Source: Prevotellaceae bacterium UBA6974
GTDB taxonomy: Bacteria; Bacteroidota; Bacteroidia; Bacteroidales; Bacteroidaceae
Assembly: GCA_002450165.1 (NCBI GenBank)
Contig: DJYQ01000025.1
Span: forward strand, 1 to 64,000
Direction: 5' to 3'
DNA length: 64,000 bases
Positions within the stretch are counted from its first letter, which is position 1. Every line of letters begins with the position of its first letter. Under the pieces are notes generated by a model. It did not search any database. It saw only the letters and a list, made by a program, of their open reading frames with translations, and was not told the DNA's origin. Of the stretch, positions 48,870 to 57,466 are shown in pieces. The position numbers and the translations under genes are program-made.

Positions 48870-50528
48870 ATGCCACAGAACGTCAAAATCCGCTGCCGTA
48901 ACACCCAATCTGTTATTAGTGTACCCAACGGCACTACATTGCATGAGCTGTACGACCGTTGCAACATTGGTATGCAGTACGGTCCCATGTGCGCCCGAGT
49001 TAACAACAAGGTACAGGGCATGAATTACCGATTCTACAACTCCAAGGACGTCGAGTTCATGGATATCACTACATTTAGCGGCATGCGCACCTATACCCGA
49101 AGCCTGTTCCTGGTACTGGCCAAGGCTGTCGAGGACCTGTATCCGAAAGGCAAGCTGATAATAGGCCCCAATGTCTGCCGCGGTTATTACTGCGAATTGC
49201 GCATAGGACGAGACGTTACTGATCAGGATGCCCGGGACATAAACAACCGCATGTTGGAGATTGTCCGGATGGACAAGCACATACATCGTGTCCAGTGTCC
49301 AATAGAGGAAGCCATTGAACTGTTCCGGTCGCGAGACATGGAGAGCAAGGCAAAGCTTCTGGAAAGCCAGACCAACCTGTATGCCTACTACTATCGTCTG
49401 TGCGACACAATAGACTATTTCCATTCATGCCTGCTTACCCGAACCTCGCAACTGCATCTGTTCCAGGTAATCAGATACCACGACGGCCTCCTGCTCCGCA
49501 TCCCCTCACGCAAGGATCCCAGCCGCCTTGAAGATTTGGTCCCACAAGAAAAAATGCTCAACGTCATACGCGAGTACCGACGCTGGCAAGACATCCTGGG
49601 AGTACGTACGGCAGGCGAGTTTAACGAAGCCATTCTTAACGGCCGCGCAGCCGAGCTTATAAACGTCAGCGAGGCACTTCAGGAAAAGAAGCTGAACCAG
49701 ATTGTTGACAATATACTGAAGAGCCGTGCCCGGATAGTCCTTATCGCTGGCCCCTCGTCCAGCGGCAAGACAACCACATCCAAACGTTTGGCCATACTTC
49801 TGATGGCAAGCGGAGTCCGTCCGCACATAATTTCTACCGATGACTACTTTGTAAACCGCATAGACACCCCCAGAGATGAGGACGGCAATTACGATTTCGA
49901 ATGCATCCAGGCTATCGACATACCACTTTTCAACCAGCACATGAACAAGTTGCTGGCAGGCGAGGAAGTTATGCTGCCACGCTACAATTTCAAAATCGGA
50001 GAACGCGTGTACGAAGACCGGCGCGTCAAGATAGGCCCCGACGAGATTATTATCCTCGAAGGCAACCATGCACTTAATCCGCTACTCTCACAGCAGATAC
50101 CCGACGAACAGAAATACCGCGTCTTTGTCAGCGCACTTACCACCATTGCCCTTGACGACCACAACAGCGTCCCAACAATCGACATACGCCTGTTGCGCCG
50201 CATTCTACGCGACTACCGATTTCGCGGATTCTCGGCCCTGGACACAATCCGCCGTTGCCCCAGCGTATCCGCAGGCGAGGAGAAATGGATTTTCCCATTC
50301 CAGGAATGCGCCGATTCCACCTTCAACTCAGCCCTACTGTACGAATTGGCAGTCATCAAAGACCAGGTAATGCCCATATTGGAGCAAGTATGCGAACGCG
50401 AGGTTGAGTACGCCGAAGCCAGTCGCCTGCGCAAGTTCCTGCGATATTTCCGCAGCGTCCCAGACGACCAGATACCGCCGACATCCGTGTTACGCGAATA
50501 CGCCGGCGGTAGCTCGTTCAAATATTAG
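48870..50528 (+). CDS. Nucleoside kinase with TGS and ThrRS-like N-terminal domains
   Basis: 552 residues. Residues 1-70 look like a TGS domain (SVPNGTTLHELY). Residues 70-200 resemble the second additional domain of threonyl-tRNA synthetase. From about 285 there is a uridine kinase/phosphoribulokinase domain with P-loop GPSSSGKTTTSKRL, DDYFVNR and EGNHALNP. This domain layout is a known family in Firmicutes, Thermotogae and Bacteroidetes annotated as nucleoside (uridine) kinase. It overlaps the end of carB by 4 bp, tail to tail. Confidence 0.88.
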   Translation: MPQNVKIRCRNTQSVISVPNGTTLHELYDRCNIGMQYGPMCARVNNKVQGMNYRFYNSKDVEFMDITTFSGMRTYTRSLFLVLAKAVEDLYPKGKLIIGPNVCRGYYCELRIGRDVTDQDARDINNRMLEIVRMDKHIHRVQCPIEEAIELFRSRDMESKAKLLESQTNLYAYYYRLCDTIDYFHSCLLTRTSQLHLFQVIRYHDGLLLRIPSRKDPSRLEDLVPQEKMLNVIREYRRWQDILGVRTAGEFNEAILNGRAAELINVSEALQEKKLNQIVDNILKSRARIVLIAGPSSSGKTTTSKRLAILLMASGVRPHIISTDDYFVNRIDTPRDEDGNYDFECIQAIDIPLFNQHMNKLLAGEEVMLPRYNFKIGERVYEDRRVKIGPDEIIILEGNHALNPLLSQQIPDEQKYRVFVSALTTIALDDHNSVPTIDIRLLRRILRDYRFRGFSALDTIRRCPSVSAGEEKWIFPFQECADSTFNSALLYELAVIKDQVMPILEQVCEREVEYAEASRLRKFLRYFRSVPDDQIPPTSVLREYAGGSSFKY

Positions 50529-53500
50529 ACATATTCCTGCCAGCTCTTGATCTGAATATCATTCAGGTCCATGCGGCAGAAAGCCTCGATAAAGGCACTG
50601 GCCAGCCGGGCATTCGTAATCAGCGGAATATTGTGGTCTATAGCACCGCGGCGTATGCGGTAGCCGTTGGTCGTTTCGCGATTGGTATAGTTCTTCGGGA
50701 CATTCACAATCAGGTCAACTTTATGCTTCGCTATCATCTGCATAACGTTCTCCTTCTCGCTATTCTCCTCGTCAGGCCATGCAACAGCCGTTGCCTTTAC
50801 GCCATTAGCACCCAGGAAGTCTGCAGTTCCCTGACTTGCATATATCGGATATCCCGACTTCTGCAAAGCGACAGCAGCGTCCAGCAAGGCAGCCTTTTCC
50901 TTAGTACCACCGCTGGACAGCATGACACCCTTGTCCTTTGACGGAATCTTGTAACCGGTAGAAATCATCGAACTGAGCAAAGCCTCCTCGAATGTATCAC
51001 CAATGCAGCCCACCTCGCCAGTCGAGCTCATGTCAACACCCAATATCGGGTCGGCAGGACTCAGACGGTTGAACGAGAACTGACTTGCCTTTACACCTAT
51101 ACGGTCGATATCAAATATGGCACTGTCCGGTTTCCTGTACGGAGCCCCAAGCATTATACGCGTAGCGGTTTCTATCAGGTTACGTTTCAGCACCTTGCTC
51201 ACAAACGGAAAACTGCGGCTTGCACGCAAGTTACACTCAATAACCTTCACGTCACGCCCCTTGGCCAGATACTGTATATTGAACGGTCCCGAGATATTCA
51301 GTTCCTTGGCAATGGCACGCGACATACGCTTGATTTGCCTGGTCGTTGCATAGCTGATCTGCTGTGCAGGGAAGCACATTGTAGCATCACCACTGTGCAC
51401 ACCTGCATATTCGACATGCTCACTTATACCATACTCCACTATCTCGCCATTCTGTGCAACACCGTCAAACTCAATTTCGTTCGTTTCGCTCATGAACTCA
51501 CTTATGACAACTGGGAATTCCTTGCTGACATTCGCAGCCATCTTCAGGAACCTCTCCAGTTCCTCGTCATCATGGCAGACATTCATCGCAGCCCCGCTCA
51601 ACACGTATGACGGACGTACCAGTACGGGGTAGCCCACCTCGCCGATAAACTTCTTGACATCATCCATCGACGTCAGTGCACTCCAGCGCGGCTGATCTAT
51701 ACCCAGATTGTCCAACATGGCACTGAACTTGCCACGATTCTCAGCACGGTCTATGCTCACCGGATTGGTACCCAATACAGGCACAGCCTGGCGGAACAGC
51801 TTCATAGCCAGGTTGTTCGGTATCTGACCGCCCACTGACACTATCACGCCTGACGGAGACTCCAGGTCAATGACATCCATGACTCGCTCGAAACTCAGTT
51901 CATCAAAGTACAGACGGTCACACATGTCATAGTCGGTGCTCACCGTCTCGGGGTTATAGTTAATCATTATAGACTTGTAACCCAGTTTGCGGGCAGTCTG
52001 TATGGCATTGACCGAACACCAGTCAAACTCTACCGACGAACCGATACGATATGCACCCGAACCCAGCACAATGACGCTCTTCGTATTCTGGTAATAGTTC
52101 ACGTCATACCCCTCCACCGAATACGTCATGTACAGATAGTTCGTCAGCTCGGGATGCTCGCTGGCAACCGTAGCAATACGCTTCACGGCAGGTACGATAC
52201 CCAGTTTCTTACGATAGTTACGCACGGCGATATTAGCCTTCTCCCAGGTTATTCCCTCTTTCTTGCCTACACAACGTGCAATCTGGAAATCACTGAAGCC
52301 CATAATCTTCGCCTCGCGCATTACATCTGCCGGGATATCCTCCACATTCCTATACTCCTCCAGCTTATGCTTCTCATCCACGATATTCTTCAGCCGTTGG
52401 ATAAACCATCTGTCAATCTTTGTCAGCTCCTCGATACGCTCCACACTGTAGCCTCGCTCCAGAGCCTCGGCAATGGCAAAGATACGCAAGTCTGTCGGGT
52501 TTGCCAACTCGTCATCCAGGTCATCAAACCTGAGCCCGTCATTGCATACGAACCCATGCATACCCTGACCAATCATACGCAAGCCCTTCTGTATCAGTTC
52601 CTCGAAAGTACGTCCTATGGACATAATCTCACCCACCGACTTCATGCTCGAACCAATCTTGCGGCTTACCCCTGCAAATTTCGTCAGGTCCCAACGCGGA
52701 ATCTTGGCAATCATATAATCCAGCGATGGAGCCACGTACGCACTATTGTCCGTACCCATCTCGCCAATCTGGTCCAAAGTATAGCCCAGCGCTATCTTAG
52801 CCGCAACGAAAGCCAGAGGATACCCCGTTGCCTTAGAAGCCAGTGCCGAAGAACGGCTCAGGCGCGCATTTATCTCGATAATACGATAGTCATCCGTCTC
52901 GGCATTGAAAGCATACTGGATATTACACTCGCCCACGATATTTAGGTGTCGCACACACTTCACCGCCAGTTCCTGCAACATCCTCACCTGATCATCACGC
53001 AGCGAGCACGTCGGAGCAACTACGATAGACTCACCCGTATGTATTCCCAGAGGATCGAAATTCTCCATCGAAGCAACCGTAAAACAATGGTCGTTGGCAT
53101 CGCGAATAACCTCGAACTCTATCTCCTTCCAGCCCTTCAAACTCTCCTCGACCAATACCTGCGGAGCAAAAGTAAATGCACTTTCCGCAATCTCCCTGAA
53201 GGTCTTCTCGTCGGGACATACACCAGAACCCAAGCCACCTAGGGCATAGGCACTGCGTATCATAATCGGATAGCCTATGCGGCGAGCCGTAGCCACCGCA
53301 TCCTCTATAGTCTCACAAGCCTGTGACACAGGAACCTTCAGGTCAACCTTCTTCAGCTCCTTGACAAACAAGTCACGGTCCTCGGTATTCATTATAGCCT
53401 CGACACTCGTACCCAGCACCTGTACTCCATATTCCCTCAGCGTGCCGTTCAGATACAGTTCCGTACCGCAGTTCAGGGCTGTCTGCCCACCGAATGCCAA

Positions 53501-53755
53501 CAAGATACCATCAGGCCGTTCCTTCTTGATAACCTCCGTTACAAAAAAGGTATTGACAGGGAGGAAATAGACCTTATCTGCAATACCTTCACTCGTTTGG
53601 ATTGTCGCAACGTTCGGATTTATCAGCACCGAACCTATACCCTCCTCGCGCAACGCCTTCAATGCCTGCGAACCCGAATAGTCAAATTCTCCAGCCTGTC
53701 CGATCTTCAGGGCTCCCGACCCCAGTACCAGCACCTTCTTCAGTTGAGTCTTCAT
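50525..53755 (-). CDS. carB: Carbamoyl phosphate synthase large subunit
   Basis: 1076 residues, standard length. Two ATP-grasp halves each open with a VLGSGAxxIGxxxEFD motif (KVLVLGSGALKIGQAGEFDYSG and VIVLGSGAYRIGSSVEFDWCS), and a C-terminal MGS-like allosteric domain follows (PNYTNRETTNGYRIRRGAIDHNIPLITNARLA). It makes carbamoyl phosphate for pyrimidines and arginine. carA is not in the window. Minus-strand TACCTTTG at 53799-53806 is the likely -7 element. Confidence 0.97.
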   Translation of the reverse strand: MKTQLKKVLVLGSGALKIGQAGEFDYSGSQALKALREEGIGSVLINPNVATIQTSEGIADKVYFLPVNTFFVTEVIKKERPDGILLAFGGQTALNCGTELYLNGTLREYGVQVLGTSVEAIMNTEDRDLFVKELKKVDLKVPVSQACETIEDAVATARRIGYPIMIRSAYALGGLGSGVCPDEKTFREIAESAFTFAPQVLVEESLKGWKEIEFEVIRDANDHCFTVASMENFDPLGIHTGESIVVAPTCSLRDDQVRMLQELAVKCVRHLNIVGECNIQYAFNAETDDYRIIEINARLSRSSALASKATGYPLAFVAAKIALGYTLDQIGEMGTDNSAYVAPSLDYMIAKIPRWDLTKFAGVSRKIGSSMKSVGEIMSIGRTFEELIQKGLRMIGQGMHGFVCNDGLRFDDLDDELANPTDLRIFAIAEALERGYSVERIEELTKIDRWFIQRLKNIVDEKHKLEEYRNVEDIPADVMREAKIMGFSDFQIARCVGKKEGITWEKANIAVRNYRKKLGIVPAVKRIATVASEHPELTNYLYMTYSVEGYDVNYYQNTKSVIVLGSGAYRIGSSVEFDWCSVNAIQTARKLGYKSIMINYNPETVSTDYDMCDRLYFDELSFERVMDVIDLESPSGVIVSVGGQIPNNLAMKLFRQAVPVLGTNPVSIDRAENRGKFSAMLDNLGIDQPRWSALTSMDDVKKFIGEVGYPVLVRPSYVLSGAAMNVCHDDEELERFLKMAANVSKEFPVVISEFMSETNEIEFDGVAQNGEIVEYGISEHVEYAGVHSGDATMCFPAQQISYATTRQIKRMSRAIAKELNISGPFNIQYLAKGRDVKVIECNLRASRSFPFVSKVLKRNLIETATRIMLGAPYRKPDSAIFDIDRIGVKASQFSFNRLSPADPILGVDMSSTGEVGCIGDTFEEALLSSMISTGYKIPSKDKGVMLSSGGTKEKAALLDAAVALQKSGYPIYASQGTADFLGANGVKATAVAWPDEENSEKENVMQMIAKHKVDLIVNVPKNYTNRETTNGYRIRRGAIDHNIPLITNARLASAFIEAFCRMDLNDIQIKSWQEYV

Positions 53756-53798
53756 ACACAGATGATAAAAATATATGGTTGTTCTGTTTTTCTGCGCA

Positions 53799-53806
53799 CA
53801 AAGGTA
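53799..53806 (-). promoter_or_regulatory. -7 element of carB
   Basis: Minus-strand TACCTTTG, 43 nt before the carB start, in the spacer with the divergent purE. Confidence 0.55.
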
Positions 53807-53849
53807 TATAAAAAATAAACATTTGACACCAATATATCACACTTATTTG

Positions 53850-53857
53850 TATCTTTG
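53850..53857 (+). promoter_or_regulatory. -7 element of purE
   Basis: TATCTTTG, 28 nt before the purE start. A TTTG lies 24 nt upstream, slightly farther than usual. Confidence 0.5.
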
Positions 53858-53885
53858 TCAGGAAAAACAACAAAATTGCATTATT

Positions 53886-54383
53886 ATGGTCAGTATTATC
53901 ATGGGCAGTACCAGCGATCTGCCTGTCATGGAAAAAGCAGCAGCATTCCTGGATCAGATGGACATACCCTTCGAGATGAACGCTCTCTCAGCCCACCGTA
54001 CTCCAGCCCAGGTCGAACAATTTGCAATCAACGCCCAGTCACGCGGCGTACAGGTAATCATTGCAGGAGCCGGTATGGCAGCTGCATTGCCAGGCGTCAT
54101 AGCCGCAAACACCACCATACCGGTCATCGGAGTCCCTATCAAAGGCATGCTCGACGGATTTGACGCCATGCTCAGCATCATACAGATGCCCCCTGGCATA
54201 CCTGTTGCCACGGTAGGCGTGAACGCAGCCCTCAATGCAGCTATCCTGGCAGCCCAAATGCTCGCACTGTCCGACCAGGCACTGTCCGACAGGTTGCAAG
54301 CATACAAAGAAAGTCTGAAACAAAAAATCGTCAAGGCCAACCAAGACCTCTCGCAAGTCAAATACAAGAACAAGGTAAACTGA
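53886..54383 (+). CDS. purE: N5-carboxyaminoimidazole ribonucleotide mutase
   Basis: 165 residues from MVSIIMGSTSDLPVM; an upstream in-frame extension has no conserved residues. Class I PurE motifs: GSTSDL, ALSAHRTP (catalytic His), AGAGMAAALPGVIAA and PVIGVP. It shifts the carboxyl group of N5-CAIR to CAIR in purine synthesis. ispG follows after 29 bp. Confidence 0.96.
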   Translation: MVSIIMGSTSDLPVMEKAAAFLDQMDIPFEMNALSAHRTPAQVEQFAINAQSRGVQVIIAGAGMAAALPGVIAANTTIPVIGVPIKGMLDGFDAMLSIIQMPPGIPVATVGVNAALNAAILAAQMLALSDQALSDRLQAYKESLKQKIVKANQDLSQVKYKNKVN

Positions 54384-54412
54384 CGGACTAATCCCACACC
54401 CATTACTCCATT

Positions 54413-55594
54413 ATGAATCGCAGACGACAAACCCACGAAGTACGCATAGGACAACTACGTATCGGGGGCAACAACCCCGTTGCCGTGCAGAGTATGACCA
54501 CATGCTCCACCATGAACACACAGGGTTGCATAGAGCAGGCAATACGCATCATTCAGGCAGGTGGTCAACTGGTCCGCCTTACGACACAAGGCACGCGAGA
54601 GGCCGAAAACCTACGCAACATCCGCCAAGGACTGGATCAGCTGGGATACGCCCACATACCACTATGTGCCGATGTACACTTCAACCCGAATGTCGCAGAC
54701 GTTGCAGCAACCATTGTACAGAAAGTACGCATCAACCCAGGCAACTATGTTGATCCCGCCAGACAATTCAAACAACTGCAATACACCGACCAGGAATACG
54801 CCCAGGAGCTACAGCGCCTGGACCAACGGTTCTGCCATTTTCTGGACATCTGCCGCAAGCACGGCACCGCAATACGCATAGGCGTAAACCACGGCTCACT
54901 CTCAGACCGCATCATGTCACGCTACGGCGACACCCCAGACGGAATCGTAGAAAGTTGCATGGAATTTCTCCGCATCACCCAGCGCGAACATTTTCCTGAC
55001 GTCGTCGTGAGCATCAAGGCCTCAAACACCGTCGTCATGGTACAAAGTGTACGCCTACTATGCAGCCAGATGGAGAAAGAAGGCATGGACTACCCACTGC
55101 ACCTGGGTGTAACCGAAGCCGGCGAAGGCGAAGACGGCAGGCTGAAAAGCGCAGTCGGCATCGGAGCACTGCTCCTGGACGGCATAGGTGACACAATACG
55201 CGTTAGCCTGAGCGAGCCCCCCGAAGCCGAGATACCAGTTGCCCAGGGCATATTACAGGCAGCACGCGTCCAGATTACCAAGACCGAATACATCTCATGC
55301 CCCGGATGCGGCCGTACCCTCTACGACCTACAAGACACAATACGCCGCATCAAGGCTGCCGTCAGCCAACGTTCCCTACAAGACCCACGATACAAGACCC
55401 TCAAGATAGGCATCATGGGCTGCATCGTCAACGGTCCAGGCGAAATGGCAGACGCTGATTATGGCTACGTCGGAGCAGCACGCGGCAAGATATCCCTGTA
55501 CAAAGGCAAGCAATGCATCCAGAAAAACATCCCCGAGGCAGAAGCCGTTGACCAATTGCTCAATTTTATAGACAAAGACCTGGCAACGACATAG
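54413..55594 (+). CDS. ispG: 4-hydroxy-3-methylbut-2-enyl-diphosphate synthase (IspG/GcpE), short form
   Basis: 393 residues. The TIM barrel resembles the long-form lineage (RRRQTHEVRIG, LVRLTTQGTREAENLRNIR, ADVHFNPNVADVA, VRINPGNYVDPAR) and is followed directly by the Fe-S domain with YISCPGCGRTLYDLQ and GCIVNGPGEMADADYGYVG, the three cluster cysteines. The enzyme makes HMBPP in the MEP isoprenoid pathway. Bacteroidetes, Chlamydiae and plants usually have a 200-plus residue extra domain between barrel and Fe-S domain; here the junction (EIPVAQGILQAARVQITKTEYISCPGCG) has no room for it. Confidence 0.94.
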   Translation: MNRRRQTHEVRIGQLRIGGNNPVAVQSMTTCSTMNTQGCIEQAIRIIQAGGQLVRLTTQGTREAENLRNIRQGLDQLGYAHIPLCADVHFNPNVADVAATIVQKVRINPGNYVDPARQFKQLQYTDQEYAQELQRLDQRFCHFLDICRKHGTAIRIGVNHGSLSDRIMSRYGDTPDGIVESCMEFLRITQREHFPDVVVSIKASNTVVMVQSVRLLCSQMEKEGMDYPLHLGVTEAGEGEDGRLKSAVGIGALLLDGIGDTIRVSLSEPPEAEIPVAQGILQAARVQITKTEYISCPGCGRTLYDLQDTIRRIKAAVSQRSLQDPRYKTLKIGIMGCIVNGPGEMADADYGYVGAARGKISLYKGKQCIQKNIPEAEAVDQLLNFIDKDLATT

Positions 55595-55647
55595 TCAATG
55601 TAAAACAAAGGAAATCAAGACAACTGGTAAAAATATTTTGCAAAAAG

Positions 55648-55678
55648 TTTGGAGGAAATTAAAAACACACTAACTTTG
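55648..55678 (+). promoter_or_regulatory. Promoter of the Trp leader-trpB unit
   Basis: TTTG at 55648-55651, 19 nt, TAACTTTG at 55671-55678. Confidence 0.8.
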
Positions 55679-55696
55679 CGAGTGAAGAAAAAGCAA

Positions 55697-55753
55697 ATGA
55701 TCAGAATAGCAAACTTTTGGTGGTGGCAGTACTCAAGATTCAAAAGATCGTGA
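55697..55753 (+). CDS. trpL: Tryptophan leader peptide
   Basis: An 18-codon frame, MIRIANFWWWQYSRFKRS and stop, with three consecutive Trp codons, between a strong promoter and a terminator hairpin ahead of trpB. Ribosome stalling at the Trp codons when charged tRNA-Trp is scarce should favour an antiterminator. This is the classic attenuation layout. Confidence 0.88.
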   Translation: MIRIANFWWWQYSRFKRS

Positions 55754-55796
55754 GAAGATAGCCATGTATCTATAAGTTTAATATAATGAATACTTT

Positions 55797-55831
55797 GGAG
55801 GCCTGTCGTTCTTACGACGGGCCTCTTTTTT
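55797..55831 (+). terminator. Trp attenuator terminator
   Basis: GAGGCCTGTCG (55798-55808) pairs with CGACGGGCCTC (55815-55825) over 11 bp with one G-U pair, followed by a U run (55826-55831), 25 nt before trpB. Confidence 0.88.
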
Positions 55832-55855
55832 ATTAACCCCTAACAACAAATCGTT

Positions 55856-57211
55856 ATGAGACAAAAGAAATTTATCTTGCACGAGAACGAAATTCCCACA
55901 CAGTGGTACAACATCATGGCCGACATGCCCAACAAGCCACTGCCTCCCATCCACCCCGCAACCAAGCAACCTCTGGGTGTAGATGACCTTGCACACATTT
56001 TTCCACGTGAGTGCTGCGTACAAGAACTGGACACAGCGCATGATTTTATAGACATACCCGAAGAGGTGCTCTACAAGTACAAGTTCTATCGTAGCACCCC
56101 CCTTGTACGTGCCTACGAATTGGAAAAGGCTCTGGGAACACCGGCACACATATATTTTAAAAACGAATCAACAAACCCACTGGGCTCGCACAAGATTAAC
56201 TCTGCCTTGCCACAGTGCTACTATGCAAAACAGGAAGGCACAACTAACGTAACCACCGAGACGGGAGCCGGGCAATGGGGTGCAGCCCTATCGTATGCAG
56301 CCAAGATATATGGTCTGGAATGTGCTATATACCAAGTAAAGATTACCATGCTGCAGAAACCATACCGCTCAAGCATCATGCGCACATTTGGAGCCGCCGT
56401 GACGGGTTCCCCATCAATGTCCACCCGTGCAGGAAAGGATATTATAACCAAAGATCCAACACATCCAGGTTCTTTGGGAACAGCAATCAGCGAGGCCGTG
56501 GAACTTGCAACCACTACACCTAATTGCAAATACACACTTGGGTCAGTACTCAACCACGTAGCCCTGCACCAGACAATTATCGGTCTCGAGGCAGAAAAAC
56601 AAATGCAGATGGCCGGCGAATATCCCGACACCGTGATTGCATGCTTTGGAGGCGGTTCCAACTTCGGTGGCATCGCATTCCCCTTCATGCGGCACAACCT
56701 GAAGGACGGCAAGACAACGAAGTTCATCGCGGCAGAACCTGAAAGCTGTCCTAAACTGACACGCGGCAAGTTCCAATATGACTTCGGTGACGAAGCTGGC
56801 TACACCCCTCTGCTGCCCATGTACACACTGGGACACCAGTTCAAACCCTCCAATATCCACGCCGGAGGCCTGCGTTACCATGGTGCAGGAATGATTGTCA
56901 GCCAGTTACTGAAGGATAAATTTATGAGTGCCGTAGATATACCTCAGTTGGAATCATTCGAGGCAGGTATGCTATTTGCACGTACCGAAGGCATCATTCC
57001 TGCCCCAGAGAGTTGTCACGCCATCGCTGCCACAATCCGCGAATCCAAAAAGTGTAAGGAAACAGGCGAGGAGAAAGTCATTCTCTTCAACCTCTCAGGT
57101 CACGGACTGATCGACATGCCCAGCTACGAGCAGTATATAAATGGCGACCTGATGAACTACCCCATCAGCGACGAGCAGATAGCCTTGTGTCTCAATCACC
57201 CGACAACTTGA
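55856..57211 (+). CDS. trpB: Tryptophan synthase beta chain, TrpB2 type
   Basis: 451 residues. The PLP lysine lies in NPLGSHKINSAL, with TETGAGQWGAAL and the glycine-rich phosphate loop CFGGGSNFGG. Length and the N-terminal extension (PTQWYNIMADMP...) match the TrpB2 subgroup, which often works without a TrpA partner nearby. It converts indole and serine to tryptophan. It is the only trp gene here and stands alone under a Trp leader, so its expression is tied to tRNA-Trp charging. Confidence 0.92.
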   Translation: MRQKKFILHENEIPTQWYNIMADMPNKPLPPIHPATKQPLGVDDLAHIFPRECCVQELDTAHDFIDIPEEVLYKYKFYRSTPLVRAYELEKALGTPAHIYFKNESTNPLGSHKINSALPQCYYAKQEGTTNVTTETGAGQWGAALSYAAKIYGLECAIYQVKITMLQKPYRSSIMRTFGAAVTGSPSMSTRAGKDIITKDPTHPGSLGTAISEAVELATTTPNCKYTLGSVLNHVALHQTIIGLEAEKQMQMAGEYPDTVIACFGGGSNFGGIAFPFMRHNLKDGKTTKFIAAEPESCPKLTRGKFQYDFGDEAGYTPLLPMYTLGHQFKPSNIHAGGLRYHGAGMIVSQLLKDKFMSAVDIPQLESFEAGMLFARTEGIIPAPESCHAIAATIRESKKCKETGEEKVILFNLSGHGLIDMPSYEQYINGDLMNYPISDEQIALCLNHPTT

Positions 57212-57274
57212 GGGAGCCTAAAAAAGATGATTTTTCCATAGAGTCATTTGATTATTTGGGCTCGAGCCAAAAAG

Positions 57275-57305
57275 TGTCTGTTGTTATAACCAGCAGACAT
57301 TTTTT
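57275..57305 (+). terminator. Terminator after trpB
   Basis: TGTCTGTTG (57275-57283) pairs with CAGCAGACA (57291-57299, one G-U), followed by a T run from 57300. Confidence 0.75.
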
Positions 57306-57424
57306 GCTTTCACAGCAATAATTCCCAATCATAAAAGAAACGCTCCTTACCTTTTTGGGGAGGCGTATTACTCTGAAAAATCAAAAAGTTTGACATAAAA
57401 GCAGACGATTTCGCTATTTTTTTG

Positions 57425-57432
57425 TACTTTTG
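57425..57432 (+). promoter_or_regulatory. -7 element of the CoA-transferase gene
   Basis: TACTTTTG, 34 nt before the start codon; no TTTG at the usual distance. Confidence 0.5.
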
Positions 57433-57466
57433 CGCGGAAATTATATATAAATAAAACCAGTTTGTT

